Shown here: one piece after another, positions 16,982-25,850 of the stretch | Layout: each line of letters begins with the position of its first letter | Position numbering within the stretch: position 1 is the first letter of the stretch | From: Paenibacillus vini | GTDB lineage: Bacteria > Bacillota > Bacilli > Paenibacillales > Paenibacillaceae | Assembly (NCBI RefSeq): GCF_018403325.1 | Contig: NZ_BOSL01000001.1 | Span: 248,001 to 312,000, forward strand | Reading direction: 5' to 3' | Length of the DNA stretch: 64,000 nt | Program-made: the position numbers and the translations under genes | Notes under the pieces: generated by a model | Told to the model about the DNA's origin: nothing | What the model saw: only the letters and a program-made list of their open reading frames with translations | The model's database searches: none

Positions 16982-17238
16982 GCTTTGGTAGTCTTCCGAA
17001 ACAGTACTATTCGGATGGCCTGCATTAACCAAACCGTTCAGCAAGTGGCAGGGGTGATCGGGATCGTGGTTATATTCTCCATATTTTCAACAAAACAGGG
17101 CAGCAAACTTAGCCGTTTTGCAAACGAGTCAACACAAGCAGTAGCTTTGGGATCTACTTTAGTTTTAAAATCGGATTAGTGTTGTCTGTTGCTAACTTAA
17201 TCTTGTCCTTATTCATCAAAAAGCCGAGTCACCAATAA
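16982..17238 (+). pseudogene. C-terminal remnant of an MFS (DHA2-type) multidrug transporter
   Basis: A frame from about 16985 reads CINQTVQQVAGVIGIVVIFSIFSTKQG and then stops at 17177. A second frame, +1 at about 17170, continues GLVLSVANLILSLFIKKPSHQ and stops at 17238. Together these match the last three helices of LmrB/EmrB-type exporters, with the QxxQQVAGxIG motif. The N-terminal ~400 residues are missing and the remnant is frameshifted. It keeps its own terminator. Confidence 0.6.
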
Positions 17239-17252
17239 ATGCTGGTTTGAAT

Positions 17253-17290
17253 AAAGCGTTCGGAACTATCACGTTCTGAGCGCTTGTTTT
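17253..17290 (+). terminator. Terminator of the decayed transporter
   Basis: AAGCGTTCGGAAC and GTTCTGAGCGCTT arms with a six-base loop followed by GTTTTGTTTT. Confidence 0.75.
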
Positions 17291-17963
17291 GTTTTCAATT
17301 TATTCGGAAGTGCAAAACTCTATCCGGTGAAAGTCCAATCTTAGGAAAAAGCAAGTCCCATACATGAAAACTATATCGTGTATCCGACTAGCCAATACCT
17401 GTCTAAGCCAACATTTTGTAAGTGATTACTTTATAGGCCAAAGAGATAAAGTGAGCGTTCTGCAGGAAGGGAGTTATGACTTCATCTATGTATGTACTAC
17501 TTACGGTGATTAACCAGGGGATCTATTTTGCTTATAAATACAAAAATACTTCTAAATGACTGTTTCTTGCTTGGTGAACAAGGTTAATTCCATTTTAAGG
17601 AACTTTTAAATAATACTGGTTATCTTGGGCGGGCTTTTTATAGACATAGAGTTACACACTTGTACCAATTGACTTGCCATATTTTCATTAAGTTATAAGT
17701 TTTCCCGTGCTTCTAACCTCTACTTAAGTTATCTACCACCTTTTGCTCTGAGCGGCGGCTTTGAAGGAACGTTTCCTAGTCCATCCATTACCCTAAGGTA
17801 AAGTCCTGAACAAAAGGAAGTAATTAAGATTTTACTCAATTATATTGAAAGTACAAAATTTTTATTTTAAAGGGGGTGGTAATTCTTGAAAAGTACTAAG
17901 GAATAAGTTCACCATGGGCAACTATACTTCATTTCTACTATATAAAAAGGGAGAGGGTAAACA
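17291..17963 (+). other. 670-bp A+T-rich non-coding stretch before the S1 protease
   Basis: No conserved protein is seen on either strand. Near the end, AAAGGGGGTGG at 17870-17880 is a strong ribosome site followed by TTG at 17886 and a stop six codons on. Then ATG 17914 opens a 17-codon frame whose TGA (17965-17967) overlaps the TTG start of the protease. These may be leader peptides. The 17310-17480 part has a vague intron-like look (see rejected list). Confidence 0.4.
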
Positions 17964-19403
17964 TTGATTAAAAAGGGTTGGAAATCGGCAGGTGTACTTT
18001 TTGTGTCTGTACTTTTTCTTTCAATAACTATTTTCTTTGCTACTGGGTCAGCTTATGGTAATAGCGACAAGCAAGTCACACTACCAGATTTCTACAACGC
18101 TAATATTCTTTCTGAGGAAGAGATCAATCGTCAACTTGAATTTAGCGAGGAGGTTATTCGAAAGCATAAGAGATATCGTGAAGCTAACAACTTGGATTCT
18201 TCTGATGAGGCTATAAAGAATGCTCTAACCTCTACGAATGCGCGGGAGACTATAACTAAATACAGTATTGCCCTTACAGAGGAAGAAGAAAAGTACATTC
18301 AAGAGAGAGATGGGCTTATGGAGAAGTATGGGAAACTAATTTCAAGTATGATGAAAGAAAATGGTGTTACTGTTTTCAAAGGTCCAAATAATGAGATTAC
18401 TGAAAGATACAGCAATGTTGGGACCTTCTATCAAGAGAAAGCTAATGGTTTGAAATTTGTAGTGAGTTTTTCCATACAAAGTGAACAGACAGATCAAATT
18501 AGAAAAGCTATTGAGGAAATAGTACCCCCAGAATATTTGGAGTTCAGAGATGTAGACTTCTCAGAAGCAGAGTTGGTGAAGGCATATGAAGACATCACAA
18601 CAGAAAGTAAAGAGCTAAGTATCACCTTAGAGAATGTAATAGTGGACATTAAGAATAATATCGTAGAGGTTCAGGTTGAAGATAAGATGAATGCAAACCG
18701 GATTTCGATAAACTCACTAAAGTTTTCCTCCCCAGGAATTTATAAATTTGAAATTGGTAAGTCTAATGAGCAGCCTGAAGCGAGAACAACTAAACTGGAT
18801 ACCATGGTTGGAGGTTTGTTAATTGCTGACAGTGCAAGTAATTCTACTAATAGCTTAGGTTATTGTTCTATAGGTACATCAGCAAAGAAGAATGGTGATA
18901 GGTTCATTATTACGGCAGGCCATTGTTTGGAGTCATGGTCAAGTAATATATATCAAGGTGGGGAGAAGGTTGGAACAGAGCATTATCAGTATGACGGTGA
19001 TTACGCCGATGTAGGAGTAATTAAAGTAACTGCAAATAAGAAAATTTCAAATTACGTATATAAATATTCTTGGACTGATGGAAAGGTGACATCCTATCAG
19101 TCTAATGTAAGCTCGCTTGATATAGGAGACAATGTTTGTTTATCAGGGGCAACCACAGGTTTTAGTTGTGGGGAAATTACAGCGCTGAATGCCAACTCAT
19201 CTGGTAATATTGGGTTTATACAGACTGATATAGATTCTGCTGGAGGAGATAGTGGGGGGACTTATTGGTATAATAATGTACTAATAGGTATTCATACTGC
19301 AGGAGAAGTAAGTGGAACACCTTTTACGAGATTTACTCATATTGCAAATGCAATAGCATATGGTGGCGCTTGGACACCATTTACATCCAATACAGCAGAG
19401 TAA
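17964..19403 (+). CDS. Secreted chymotrypsin-like (S1) serine protease precursor
   Basis: 479 residues from TTG 17964 after GGGAGAGGG. Signal peptide at 1-32, a pro-region of about 230 charged residues, then a protease domain from about 275. The triad is visible: His320 in ITAGHCLE, Asp349 in YADVGVI, Ser430 in GGDSGGTYW. Two Cys pairs (YCSIG/GHC and NVCLSG/FSCGE) suit extracellular disulfides. The architecture is that of streptogrisin/alpha-lytic-type proteases with an intramolecular chaperone. Base composition is far more A+T-rich than the flanking genes, which suggests transfer. It converges with a lipoprotein gene that may belong to the same import. Confidence 0.87.
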   Translation: MIKKGWKSAGVLFVSVLFLSITIFFATGSAYGNSDKQVTLPDFYNANILSEEEINRQLEFSEEVIRKHKRYREANNLDSSDEAIKNALTSTNARETITKYSIALTEEEEKYIQERDGLMEKYGKLISSMMKENGVTVFKGPNNEITERYSNVGTFYQEKANGLKFVVSFSIQSEQTDQIRKAIEEIVPPEYLEFRDVDFSEAELVKAYEDITTESKELSITLENVIVDIKNNIVEVQVEDKMNANRISINSLKFSSPGIYKFEIGKSNEQPEARTTKLDTMVGGLLIADSASNSTNSLGYCSIGTSAKKNGDRFIITAGHCLESWSSNIYQGGEKVGTEHYQYDGDYADVGVIKVTANKKISNYVYKYSWTDGKVTSYQSNVSSLDIGDNVCLSGATTGFSCGEITALNANSSGNIGFIQTDIDSAGGDSGGTYWYNNVLIGIHTAGEVSGTPFTRFTHIANAIAYGGAWTPFTSNTAE

Positions 19404-19427
19404 TATTTTCAGTAGCTCCAATGTAAA

Positions 19428-19468
19428 ATAAAGCGGCAAATTCAATGTTAGAATTTGCCGCTTTATTT
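19428..19468. terminator. Bidirectional terminator between protease and lipoprotein genes
   Basis: 14-bp perfect stem (AAAGCGGCAAATTC/GAATTTGCCGCTTT) with a seven-base loop; A-rich on the left and T-rich on the right, so it can serve both converging genes. Confidence 0.88.
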
Positions 19469-19477
19469 ATGATGTCA

Positions 19478-19864
19478 TTATGAGATTAGCTCGATTTTCT
19501 TGGCAATGCGAGTAGGAGGCATAGTGTCTAATTGTTCATTTTCGCTGCTATAGCGAATTTTAGAGCCAATTTTCAACTCATCTCTTTGAAGTTGTTCTTC
19601 AGGAATTTTGCTTATGTCCAGCCAAATCAAGCTTGCATCGTTAGTGCGCAAGATATCCTCAATTGAATGTTGGGTAAGTTCATTTAAGTTGCTTTTTTGT
19701 ACGTCCGTAGTAAGTAGTAATTTTTGTCGTCCTTCGTGTATTCCTAATATAATTGCTTCGAGGGTAACTTCTTCCGGAGCATGCTCAATTTTATTTATAG
19801 TAGTATTACTACCGCATCCAGTAATCAATAAAATGGAAATTAAAGTTAATACAATATACTTCAA
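19478..19864 (-). CDS. Small DUF3221-like lipoprotein
   Basis: 128 residues with a lipobox (LLITGCGSN, lipidated Cys about 17). The mature part VTLEAIILGIHEGRQKLLLT ... IWLDISKIPEEQLQRDELKIGSKIRY resembles the DUF3221 fold of exported Bacillus lipoproteins, in which a strand near ILG and a C-terminal KIGSKI turn are typical. A+T-rich like the protease facing it. Role unknown; sequestration or inhibition of the neighbouring protease is only a thought. Confidence 0.65.
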   Translation of the reverse strand: MKYIVLTLISILLITGCGSNTTINKIEHAPEEVTLEAIILGIHEGRQKLLLTTDVQKSNLNELTQHSIEDILRTNDASLIWLDISKIPEEQLQRDELKIGSKIRYSSENEQLDTMPPTRIAKKIELIS

Positions 19865-19950
19865 TCTTCACACCTCCTTAGCAATCAAGACGAATATGTT
19901 GGTCAAAAGGTTGCAACTCAACACAGATCGCCTTTCAGGTATAAGGAGGG

Positions 19951-20319
19951 TTACACCCCTTGATGACCGCTTTCCATCTGAAGCATTCTTTTCATCCTCA
20001 CAAAAGCCACGAACTCTATCATTTCATCGGCGGATAAAGGTTCCCCGTCAACCGAGATCCCCGGCTCCGGGCGGGTGAGGAGTTCCGTTAATTCCGCGGC
20101 GGCTTGTTCCTCTTCCGTTCTTCCGAGAATATAATCTACTGTAGTCTCAAATAAATCGGCCATTTGCAGCAGCGATTGAAGCGAAGGCTCACGGTACCCG
20201 GTTTCGTATCCGGCGTAAGTGCTTTTTGCAATTCCGAGTTGGTCGGCGGTCTCTTGCAAGGACCATTTTCTCTTTTTCCTTAACTCCGATAAATGTTCTA
20301 GCATGCTCTCAAACTCCAT
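19951..20319 (-). CDS. ansR: AnsR-type XRE repressor of the asparaginase operon
   Basis: 122 residues. Xre helix-turn-helix at about 8-65 (LSELRKKRKWSLQETADQLGIAKSTYAGYETGYREPSLQSLLQMADLFETTVDYILGR). The C-terminal ISVDGEPLSADEMIEFVAFVRMKRMLQ closely resembles B. subtilis AnsR, a repressor relieved by aspartate. It is divergent from ansA, which supports the assignment. The 170-bp intergenic region carries the ansA promoter and presumably the operator. Confidence 0.82.
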   Translation of the reverse strand: MEFESMLEHLSELRKKRKWSLQETADQLGIAKSTYAGYETGYREPSLQSLLQMADLFETTVDYILGRTEEEQAAAELTELLTRPEPGISVDGEPLSADEMIEFVAFVRMKRMLQMESGHQGV

Positions 20320-20400
20320 GATTTAAAATTTTGGCATCATTATCATAGCATAGGCTTGATAGGCTAGACCAGAAAAAGTGCGCGAAACGAGTACATTATC

Positions 20401-20428
20401 TTGATTTCCTCAAAATAAAATCTATAAT
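20401..20428 (+). promoter_or_regulatory. Probable SigA promoter of ansAB
   Basis: TTGATT, 16-bp spacer, TATAAT. Located 61 bp before the ansA start in the ansR-ansA divergent region. Confidence 0.65.
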
Positions 20429-20489
20429 TACTAGTATAAATACGCGTTTTGCGGAAGTTGATCATTATCCCGTAATGGAGAGGTTGCGA

Positions 20490-21494
20490 ATGAAAAATAT
20501 ATTATTACTGGCTACGGGTGGAACCATTGCATCGGTGGAAGGAAACGAAGGACTTGTGCCGGGGCTGTCGGTCGAGGAGTTGCTTGACTACTTACCCGAG
20601 CTGTCCAGCGGCCTCCATATTGACGGAAAAATCTTAATGAACCAGGATAGTACCAATCTTCAGCCCGAAGATTGGGTAACTATTGCTGAGGCGGTTTATA
20701 AATATTATGACGACTACGACGGATTTGTTATCACCCATGGGACGGATACGCTTGCTTATACCTCGTCGGCGCTATCTTATATGCTCCAGGGATTGGATAA
20801 GCCGGTCGTCCTTACCGGCTCGCAGGTTCCGATCAGCTTCCAGAAAACCGATGCACGGAAAAATGTCTCCGACGCTCTCCGCTTCGCTTCCGAAGAGATC
20901 GGCGGGGTGTATATCGTATTTGACGGAAGGGTGATTCTCGGGACCCGGGCAGTCAAAATGCGGACCAAAAGCTATGATGCATTTGAGAGCATTAATCATC
21001 CTTATGTCGCCTATATAAATAAGAATGAGGTTAAATACCAATGGAAGCCTGCGAAGGCTGAAGCGCCTTTCTCCCTGAATACGAACCTGTGCAGCGATGT
21101 GTTTCTGATGAAGTTGTACCCGGGCATGAAGCCGGAGATATTCGATTGTCTGAAAGGGTTGTATAAAGGAGTTATCATCGAGAGCTTTGGAAACGGCGGC
21201 TTGCCTTTTGCAGGGAGAAATCTGCTCCCGAAGGTTCAGGAACTGACGGAAATGGGAATGGCTGTCGTCATCACGACACAGTGCCTGGAAGAAGGAGAAG
21301 ACTTGCTTCTGTATGAGGTGGGGCACAAGGTAGCGCAATACGACGTGATTCTATCCGGCGATATGAATACGGAGGCGCTTGTTGCCAAATTGATGTGGGC
21401 GCTTGGACAAAGCGAGAGCTTGGAAGAGGTCAAGGGAATCGTTGAAACACCGATTGCGGGAGATTTAACAATTCATTCGGAAAAAGAGGACTAA
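20490..21494 (+). CDS. ansA: L-asparaginase, type I
   Basis: 334 residues from ATG 20490, which lies 6 nt after GGAGAGG; the ATG at 20475 forms part of that site. Hydrolyses asparagine to aspartate and ammonia in the cytoplasm. Seen: catalytic Thr in [13 protein letters not shown], the second Thr motif [32 protein letters not shown], and the C-terminal [31 protein letters not shown], all typical of type I enzymes. No signal peptide. Two bases separate it from aspA, whose product removes the aspartate formed. Confidence 0.94.
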   Translation: MKNILLLATGGTIASVEGNEGLVPGLSVEELLDYLPELSSGLHIDGKILMNQDSTNLQPEDWVTIAEAVYKYYDDYDGFVITHGTDTLAYTSSALSYMLQGLDKPVVLTGSQVPISFQKTDARKNVSDALRFASEEIGGVYIVFDGRVILGTRAVKMRTKSYDAFESINHPYVAYINKNEVKYQWKPAKAEAPFSLNTNLCSDVFLMKLYPGMKPEIFDCLKGLYKGVIIESFGNGGLPFAGRNLLPKVQELTEMGMAVVITTQCLEEGEDLLLYEVGHKVAQYDVILSGDMNTEALVAKLMWALGQSESLEEVKGIVETPIAGDLTIHSEKED

Positions 21495-21496
21495 TC

Positions 21497-22915
21497 ATGA
21501 ATAAGATGAGAATCGAGCATGATTTCTTGGGTTCAAAAGAAGTTCCCGCGGACGCTTATTACGGCGTGCAGACGCTGCGGGCGGTGGAGAACTTCCCGAT
21601 TACGGGATACCGTATCCATGAGGAACTGATCCGGGCGATGGCGATGGTCAAGAAGGCTGCGGCGCTTGCGAATGTCGAAGTGCAGCGGCTGGATGCTTCC
21701 CTTGGAGACAAGATCGTTGAAGCTGCGGAGGAAATGATAGCCGGCCAGTGGCATGATCAGATTATCGTTGACCCGATTCAGGGCGGAGCCGGAACCTCGA
21801 TTAACATGAATGTGAATGAAGTCATCGCTAACCGTGCCATTGAATTGCTGGGTGGAGAAAAAGGGGATTATGTACTTTGCAGCCCCAATTCCCACGTTAA
21901 TATGTCTCAATCCACGAACGACGCTTTTCCGACGGCGATTCATATCGCTTCTTTGAAGCTGCTCGATAAACTGTTGACCTCGATGGAACAAATGCATATT
22001 GGCTTTCAGCAAAAAGCCCAGGAATTCTGCTCGGTAATCAAGATGGGACGCACCCATCTGCAGGATGCCGTGCCGATTCGGCTTGGCCAGGAATTCGAGG
22101 CCTACAGTAGAGTCATCGAACGGGATATCCGGCGAATCCAACAATCGCGGGGGCAGCTATACGAGTTGAATATGGGCGCCACAGCTGTCGGAACCGGCCT
22201 GAATGCCGAGCCGAAATATATTGAATCCGTCCTACTCCATCTCAAAGAAATCAGCGGCTTACCGCTGAAGGGGACAGATCATCTTGTCGATGCCACCCAA
22301 AACACGGATGCCTATACCGAAGTATCCGGGGCCTTGAAGATTTGTATGGTCAACATGTCGAAGATTGCGAATGATTTGCGTTTAATGGCCTCGGGTCCAA
22401 GAGCCGGATTAGGCGAGATCACGCTGCCGGCCCGTCAGCCGGGATCGTCAATCATGCCCGGTAAGGTGAATCCGGTAATGCCTGAGCTTATCAATCAGGT
22501 CGCATTCCAGGTTATCGGCAACGACCATACGATTTGTCTGGCCTCGGAAGCCGGGCAGCTCGAATTGAACGTGATGGAGCCGGTACTGGTGTTTAATTTG
22601 CTGCAGTCGATCAACATGATGAATCATGCGTTCCGCGTATTTACCAGCTACTGCTTGAACGGGATCCAGGCGAACGAAGCCAGATTGAAAGAGTACGTAG
22701 AAAAAAGCGTCGGAATCATTACCGCGGTGAATCCCCATATCGGGTATGAGGTAGCGGCTCAAATTGCCAAGGAAGCCATCGCCAGCGGGGCGTCGATCCG
22801 GGAACTCTGCTTGAAATATAAGGTGCTGACCGAAGAGCAGCTGAGTTTGATCCTGGACCCTTATGAGATGACCCATCCGGGGGTCGCGGGCTCGGGATTA
22901 CCGAAGATAAAGTAG
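21497..22915 (+). CDS. ansB: Aspartate ammonia-lyase
   Basis: 472 residues, full length for the fumarase/aspartase superfamily. Deaminates aspartate to fumarate and ammonia. Seen: RIEHDFLGSKEVPADAYYGVQTLRA, TNDAFPTA, GRTHLQDAVPIRLGQEF, the signature GSSIMPGKVNPVMPE containing the catalytic serine loop, and LELNVMEPVLVFNLLQSI. GAGGA of the ansA 3' end serves as ribosome site. Operon ansA-ansB under AnsR; also called aspA elsewhere. Confidence 0.94.
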   Translation: MNKMRIEHDFLGSKEVPADAYYGVQTLRAVENFPITGYRIHEELIRAMAMVKKAAALANVEVQRLDASLGDKIVEAAEEMIAGQWHDQIIVDPIQGGAGTSINMNVNEVIANRAIELLGGEKGDYVLCSPNSHVNMSQSTNDAFPTAIHIASLKLLDKLLTSMEQMHIGFQQKAQEFCSVIKMGRTHLQDAVPIRLGQEFEAYSRVIERDIRRIQQSRGQLYELNMGATAVGTGLNAEPKYIESVLLHLKEISGLPLKGTDHLVDATQNTDAYTEVSGALKICMVNMSKIANDLRLMASGPRAGLGEITLPARQPGSSIMPGKVNPVMPELINQVAFQVIGNDHTICLASEAGQLELNVMEPVLVFNLLQSINMMNHAFRVFTSYCLNGIQANEARLKEYVEKSVGIITAVNPHIGYEVAAQIAKEAIASGASIRELCLKYKVLTEEQLSLILDPYEMTHPGVAGSGLPKIK

Positions 22916-23146
22916 TCCGTGGCAACTGGCCCAGGGGCCGGAAGAAGGGCTATATGAGTTTTTGTCTATGCATGAACCCGATTCAGGATCTTCTGAAGCG
23001 GGTTCTTCGGCATTGTATCGAGTCTGGCTGAGTAATTTGTATAGAGCAAGTACTCGATAAGGTAGATTATATGCTAAACTGTGGACATGATACTAAGCGT
23101 CGGCGAGTTATCTAGGGCATGGAATACTTGGAAAGGAGGCGATACC

Positions 23147-23713
23147 ATGGGAAGAAAACAATCTTTTACAGCAACTGAGCTGCTTGATACGACAAAGAGA
23201 TTAGTTCTTGAACATGGCTATGACGGTTTTCACCTCAAGTTGTTGTCGGAGCATCTGCCTGGCGCACGAAGCACGATTTACCAATACTATTCCAATAAAG
23301 AAGAGATCGTTGCCGCATGCATGAAGCACGTAATAGTCACTGTATTAGAACAAGCGTCAGCCGTTGATGAAACCGATGCGATGAGCGCCCTCCAACAGCT
23401 GCTTCTTATCTACGTAGGAGAATCACAGCTTCATCAGCTTCTTGGAGATGCCTATAAAATCAATACGGCGAACTCCCCAGCAGCTGCAAATGACCTGGAA
23501 TTTGTGGAGCAAGCGCACCTAACCCTTAAATCGCAATTGACCCGATTATTTGAACGAGCGCAACAGGACAAAAAGCTAAGGAATGATATTCCGCTTCCGG
23601 TACTTGTTGGCGTCTTCTTTAACCTGATAAATACTCCTAATATGCTGAATATCCCTACTCCCCAGTGGAGTGAGCTCTTATTCCAAATGTGGATTGGAGG
23701 GGCCCGCAGTTAG
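23147..23713 (+). CDS. TetR-family repressor of the efflux cassette
   Basis: 188 residues from ATG 23147 after AAAGGAGG. N-terminal TetR helix-turn-helix at 8-55 (TATELLDTTKRLVLEHGYDGFHLKLLSEHLPGARSTIYQYYSNKEEIVAACMKHV); the ligand domain is not recognisable as a known class. It sits directly upstream of an ABC exporter with two perfect palindromes between, so it most likely represses that operon. Gene order TetR-permease-ATPase equals hrtRBA of lactococci, but the protein itself does not look like lactococcal HrtR, so the ligand should not be taken for granted. Confidence 0.85.
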   Translation: MGRKQSFTATELLDTTKRLVLEHGYDGFHLKLLSEHLPGARSTIYQYYSNKEEIVAACMKHVIVTVLEQASAVDETDAMSALQQLLLIYVGESQLHQLLGDAYKINTANSPAAANDLEFVEQAHLTLKSQLTRLFERAQQDKKLRNDIPLPVLVGVFFNLINTPNMLNIPTPQWSELLFQMWIGGARS

Positions 23714-23732
23714 TGTGGAACCCCGAGTTTAA

Positions 23733-23750
23733 TTTGACACATGTGTCAAA
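23733..23750. promoter_or_regulatory. Operator 1, perfect 18-bp palindrome
   Basis: TTTGACACATGTGTCAAA, perfectly symmetric. It contains a TTGACA at 23734-23739 that can serve as -35 with TTTAAT at 23758-23763 (18-bp spacer). A bound TetR would block the polymerase. Confidence 0.75.
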
Positions 23751-23791
23751 AATGTTGTTTAATAAGAGTGACAAATGTATCTGCATATCAA

Positions 23792-23811
23792 ATCTGACAC
23801 ATGTGTCAGAT
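23792..23811. promoter_or_regulatory. Operator 2, perfect 20-bp palindrome
   Basis: ATCTGACACATGTGTCAGAT, symmetric throughout; its centre is exactly 60 bp from that of operator 1. A weaker copy (TGACAAATGTATCT) lies between at 23769-23782. Confidence 0.75.
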
Positions 23812-23837
23812 ATAAAAATGGGGGAGTGGAACAGATC

Positions 23838-24959
23838 ATGTTTTTAGCCATGAAGGAATTAATGCATAGTAAAATGCGATTTTTAATGATCGTCATTATT
23901 TTCGTGCTCCTGGCTTGGTTGGTATTCATCCTATCGGGTTTGGGCAATGGATTATCGACGCTCGCTGCGTCAACATTCAAGAACATGAAGGCCGATTATG
24001 TCTTGTTTGAACAAGGATCGCAGAATGCAATGGGTAAATCTCTGTTGTCCGATCAATTAGTTGAGCAGGTGGAGCAGTTGCCTCAGGTGAATGCGGCATC
24101 TCCTATGGGAAGTACGATGGCGACGGCACTTAAAGGACAGAGCACGAAGAATGAGGATAAGATTGATATCGCGATCATAGGAATTAACCCCGGCAGCTTC
24201 CTGGAGCCAGCCATTGTAGAAGGGAGCGGGTTATCTGCAGAGAATCCGAATCATGTTATCGTGAATGTGACGATGAAGGATGACGGTTTCAAACTTGGGG
24301 ATACGTTCCAATTGGATGGCTCGACGGAGTCACTAACGATTGTCGGTTTTGTGGAAAATCAGACGTATAACCACGTTACCGCGGTATTTACTCCGATGGA
24401 AGAATGGCGAAAGATCACCTTTGCTGCGCCGGGCTCGGATAAAGGCATAGCGGGTCCCGTTAATGCAATAATGCTGCAGGGGAAAGATATCGATTCAAGT
24501 GCCATAAATGATAAGCTCCCTGGTACGGACACGGTTACTCGTGCAGAAGCAGTGCAAGGAATGCCGGGTTACAAAGAAGAGAACGGGTCGATTATGATGA
24601 TGCTCGGCTTTTTGCTGGTCATTTCTGCATTTGTTTTGGGTGTGTTCTTCTATGTAATTACTATGCAGAAGACGAACCAGTTCGGCATCATGAAAGCGAT
24701 CGGCGCAAGAAACGGATTCTTAAGTAAGGCAATTGTATCCCAAGTGTTCGTGCTATCGTTAATTAGTATCGTAGTTGGTATCTTGCTCACCTACGGGACG
24801 GCGGCGATTATGCCCAAGGGGATGCCATTCAAACTCGAAACGAACCTCGTTATTATATATTCCGTTATCTTGCTGATTATCGCTGTATTAAGTTCGTTGG
24901 TATCAGTTCGCAAAATTACGAAGATTGATCCGCTAAAGGCGCTTGGGAGGGTCGAATAA
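23838..24959 (+). CDS. HrtB/FtsX-like ABC transporter permease
   Basis: 373 residues from ATG 23838 after GGGGGAGTGG. One N-terminal transmembrane helix (FLMIVIIFVLLAWLVFILSGL), an extracytoplasmic domain of about 200 residues (AASTFKNMKADYVLFEQGSQ ...), then three helices ending in SSLVSVRKITKIDPLKALGRVE. This is the MacB/FtsX layout; the MKELMHSKMRF start and the ends resemble HrtB, the heme-exporting permease of Gram-positives. Its stop overlaps the ATPase start by one base. Substrate: heme or another toxic hydrophobe; inferred. Confidence 0.8.
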   Translation: MFLAMKELMHSKMRFLMIVIIFVLLAWLVFILSGLGNGLSTLAASTFKNMKADYVLFEQGSQNAMGKSLLSDQLVEQVEQLPQVNAASPMGSTMATALKGQSTKNEDKIDIAIIGINPGSFLEPAIVEGSGLSAENPNHVIVNVTMKDDGFKLGDTFQLDGSTESLTIVGFVENQTYNHVTAVFTPMEEWRKITFAAPGSDKGIAGPVNAIMLQGKDIDSSAINDKLPGTDTVTRAEAVQGMPGYKEENGSIMMMLGFLLVISAFVLGVFFYVITMQKTNQFGIMKAIGARNGFLSKAIVSQVFVLSLISIVVGILLTYGTAAIMPKGMPFKLETNLVIIYSVILLIIAVLSSLVSVRKITKIDPLKALGRVE

Positions 24960-25675
24960 TGACAAAGGGATTGCAGATTAGTGGGGTCACTAAGTATTAT
25001 GCTGAAGGAAGCGGCCGTATAGCCGCACTCGATCATGTATCCTTAAAGGTGGAACCAGGTGAGTTCGTGGCTGTAGTCGGACCGTCCGGTTCGGGCAAGA
25101 GCACTTTTTTATCTATCGCTGGAGCGCTGCTCCGGCCCTCCGAGGGAGAAGTAACGGTGAATGGTCAACTTATCTCCAAACTATCGGATCGGGAACTGTC
25201 AAAAATCCGGTTGCAAGAAATCGGATTCATTATGCAATCATCCAATTTGGTTCCCTATTTAAACGTCCTGGATCAAGTACTGATCGTGAAGAGAATGTCC
25301 GGACGTGTAAGTAAGGAGGATAAGGCCTTCGCCATTCAGTTGCTGGAGGAACTGGGGCTTGGATCGAAGCTGAAGAGCTATCCGGAAGAACTATCCGGCG
25401 GTGAGAAACAGCGAACGGCGATTGCACGGGCCTTAAGCAATAACCCCAACGTCATCTTGGCGGATGAGCCGACAGCCAGTTTGGACACCAAGCGGGCCCA
25501 CGAAGTCGTCGAGCTTATCGCGCATGAAGTGAAATCACGCCGAAAGGCGGCAATCATGGTTACCCATGATGAACGTATGCTTGAATACTGCGACAAGATA
25601 TACCGGATGGAAGATGGAACATTGTCTTTGTTGCAAACGAATCAGAGAGAAGCAATGAATTTGGTTAAAGTTTAG
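24959..25675 (+). CDS. HrtA-like ABC transporter ATPase
   Basis: 238 residues. All ABC motifs are intact: Walker A GPSGSGKST, Q-loop IGFIMQSSNLVPYLNV, signature LSGGEKQRTAIARAL, Walker B VILADEPTASLD, switch MVTHDERM. The MQSSNLVPYLNVLDQV stretch is close to HrtA of staphylococci, and to MacB-type ATPases generally. Works with the preceding permease as an energised exporter that extracts substrate from the membrane. Coupled to the permease by a one-base overlap and followed by a terminator, closing a three-gene unit. Confidence 0.85.
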   Translation: MTKGLQISGVTKYYAEGSGRIAALDHVSLKVEPGEFVAVVGPSGSGKSTFLSIAGALLRPSEGEVTVNGQLISKLSDRELSKIRLQEIGFIMQSSNLVPYLNVLDQVLIVKRMSGRVSKEDKAFAIQLLEELGLGSKLKSYPEELSGGEKQRTAIARALSNNPNVILADEPTASLDTKRAHEVVELIAHEVKSRRKAAIMVTHDERMLEYCDKIYRMEDGTLSLLQTNQREAMNLVKV

Positions 25676-25688
25676 TTTATAGTTTAGA

Positions 25689-25715
25689 AGCGCAACCGTG
25701 AGGTGGCGCTTTTTG
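25689..25715 (+). terminator. Terminator of the efflux operon
   Basis: AGCGCAACC-GTGA-GGTGGCGCT hairpin with TTTTTG. Confidence 0.82.
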
Positions 25716-25850
25716 TTTAGCTGGGGAAATCATGCACTTATAACAAGGATTATGTTTACTGCTTGGAGAAGTGGTTTATACATGGGAAGATTGAATTGCA
25801 ACAAGGCCCGTATTCGATTAATCATCAGTAAATAGGAAGGGACGTTTTCG

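Noticed and set aside
17312-17480. Possible group II intron 5' remnant (GTGCAAAACTC, CCGGTGAAAGTCC)
   Set aside because: The opening is reminiscent of group II intron domain I, but no domain V hairpin, no reverse transcriptase fragment and no consistent pairing were found, so it is not reported as a feature.
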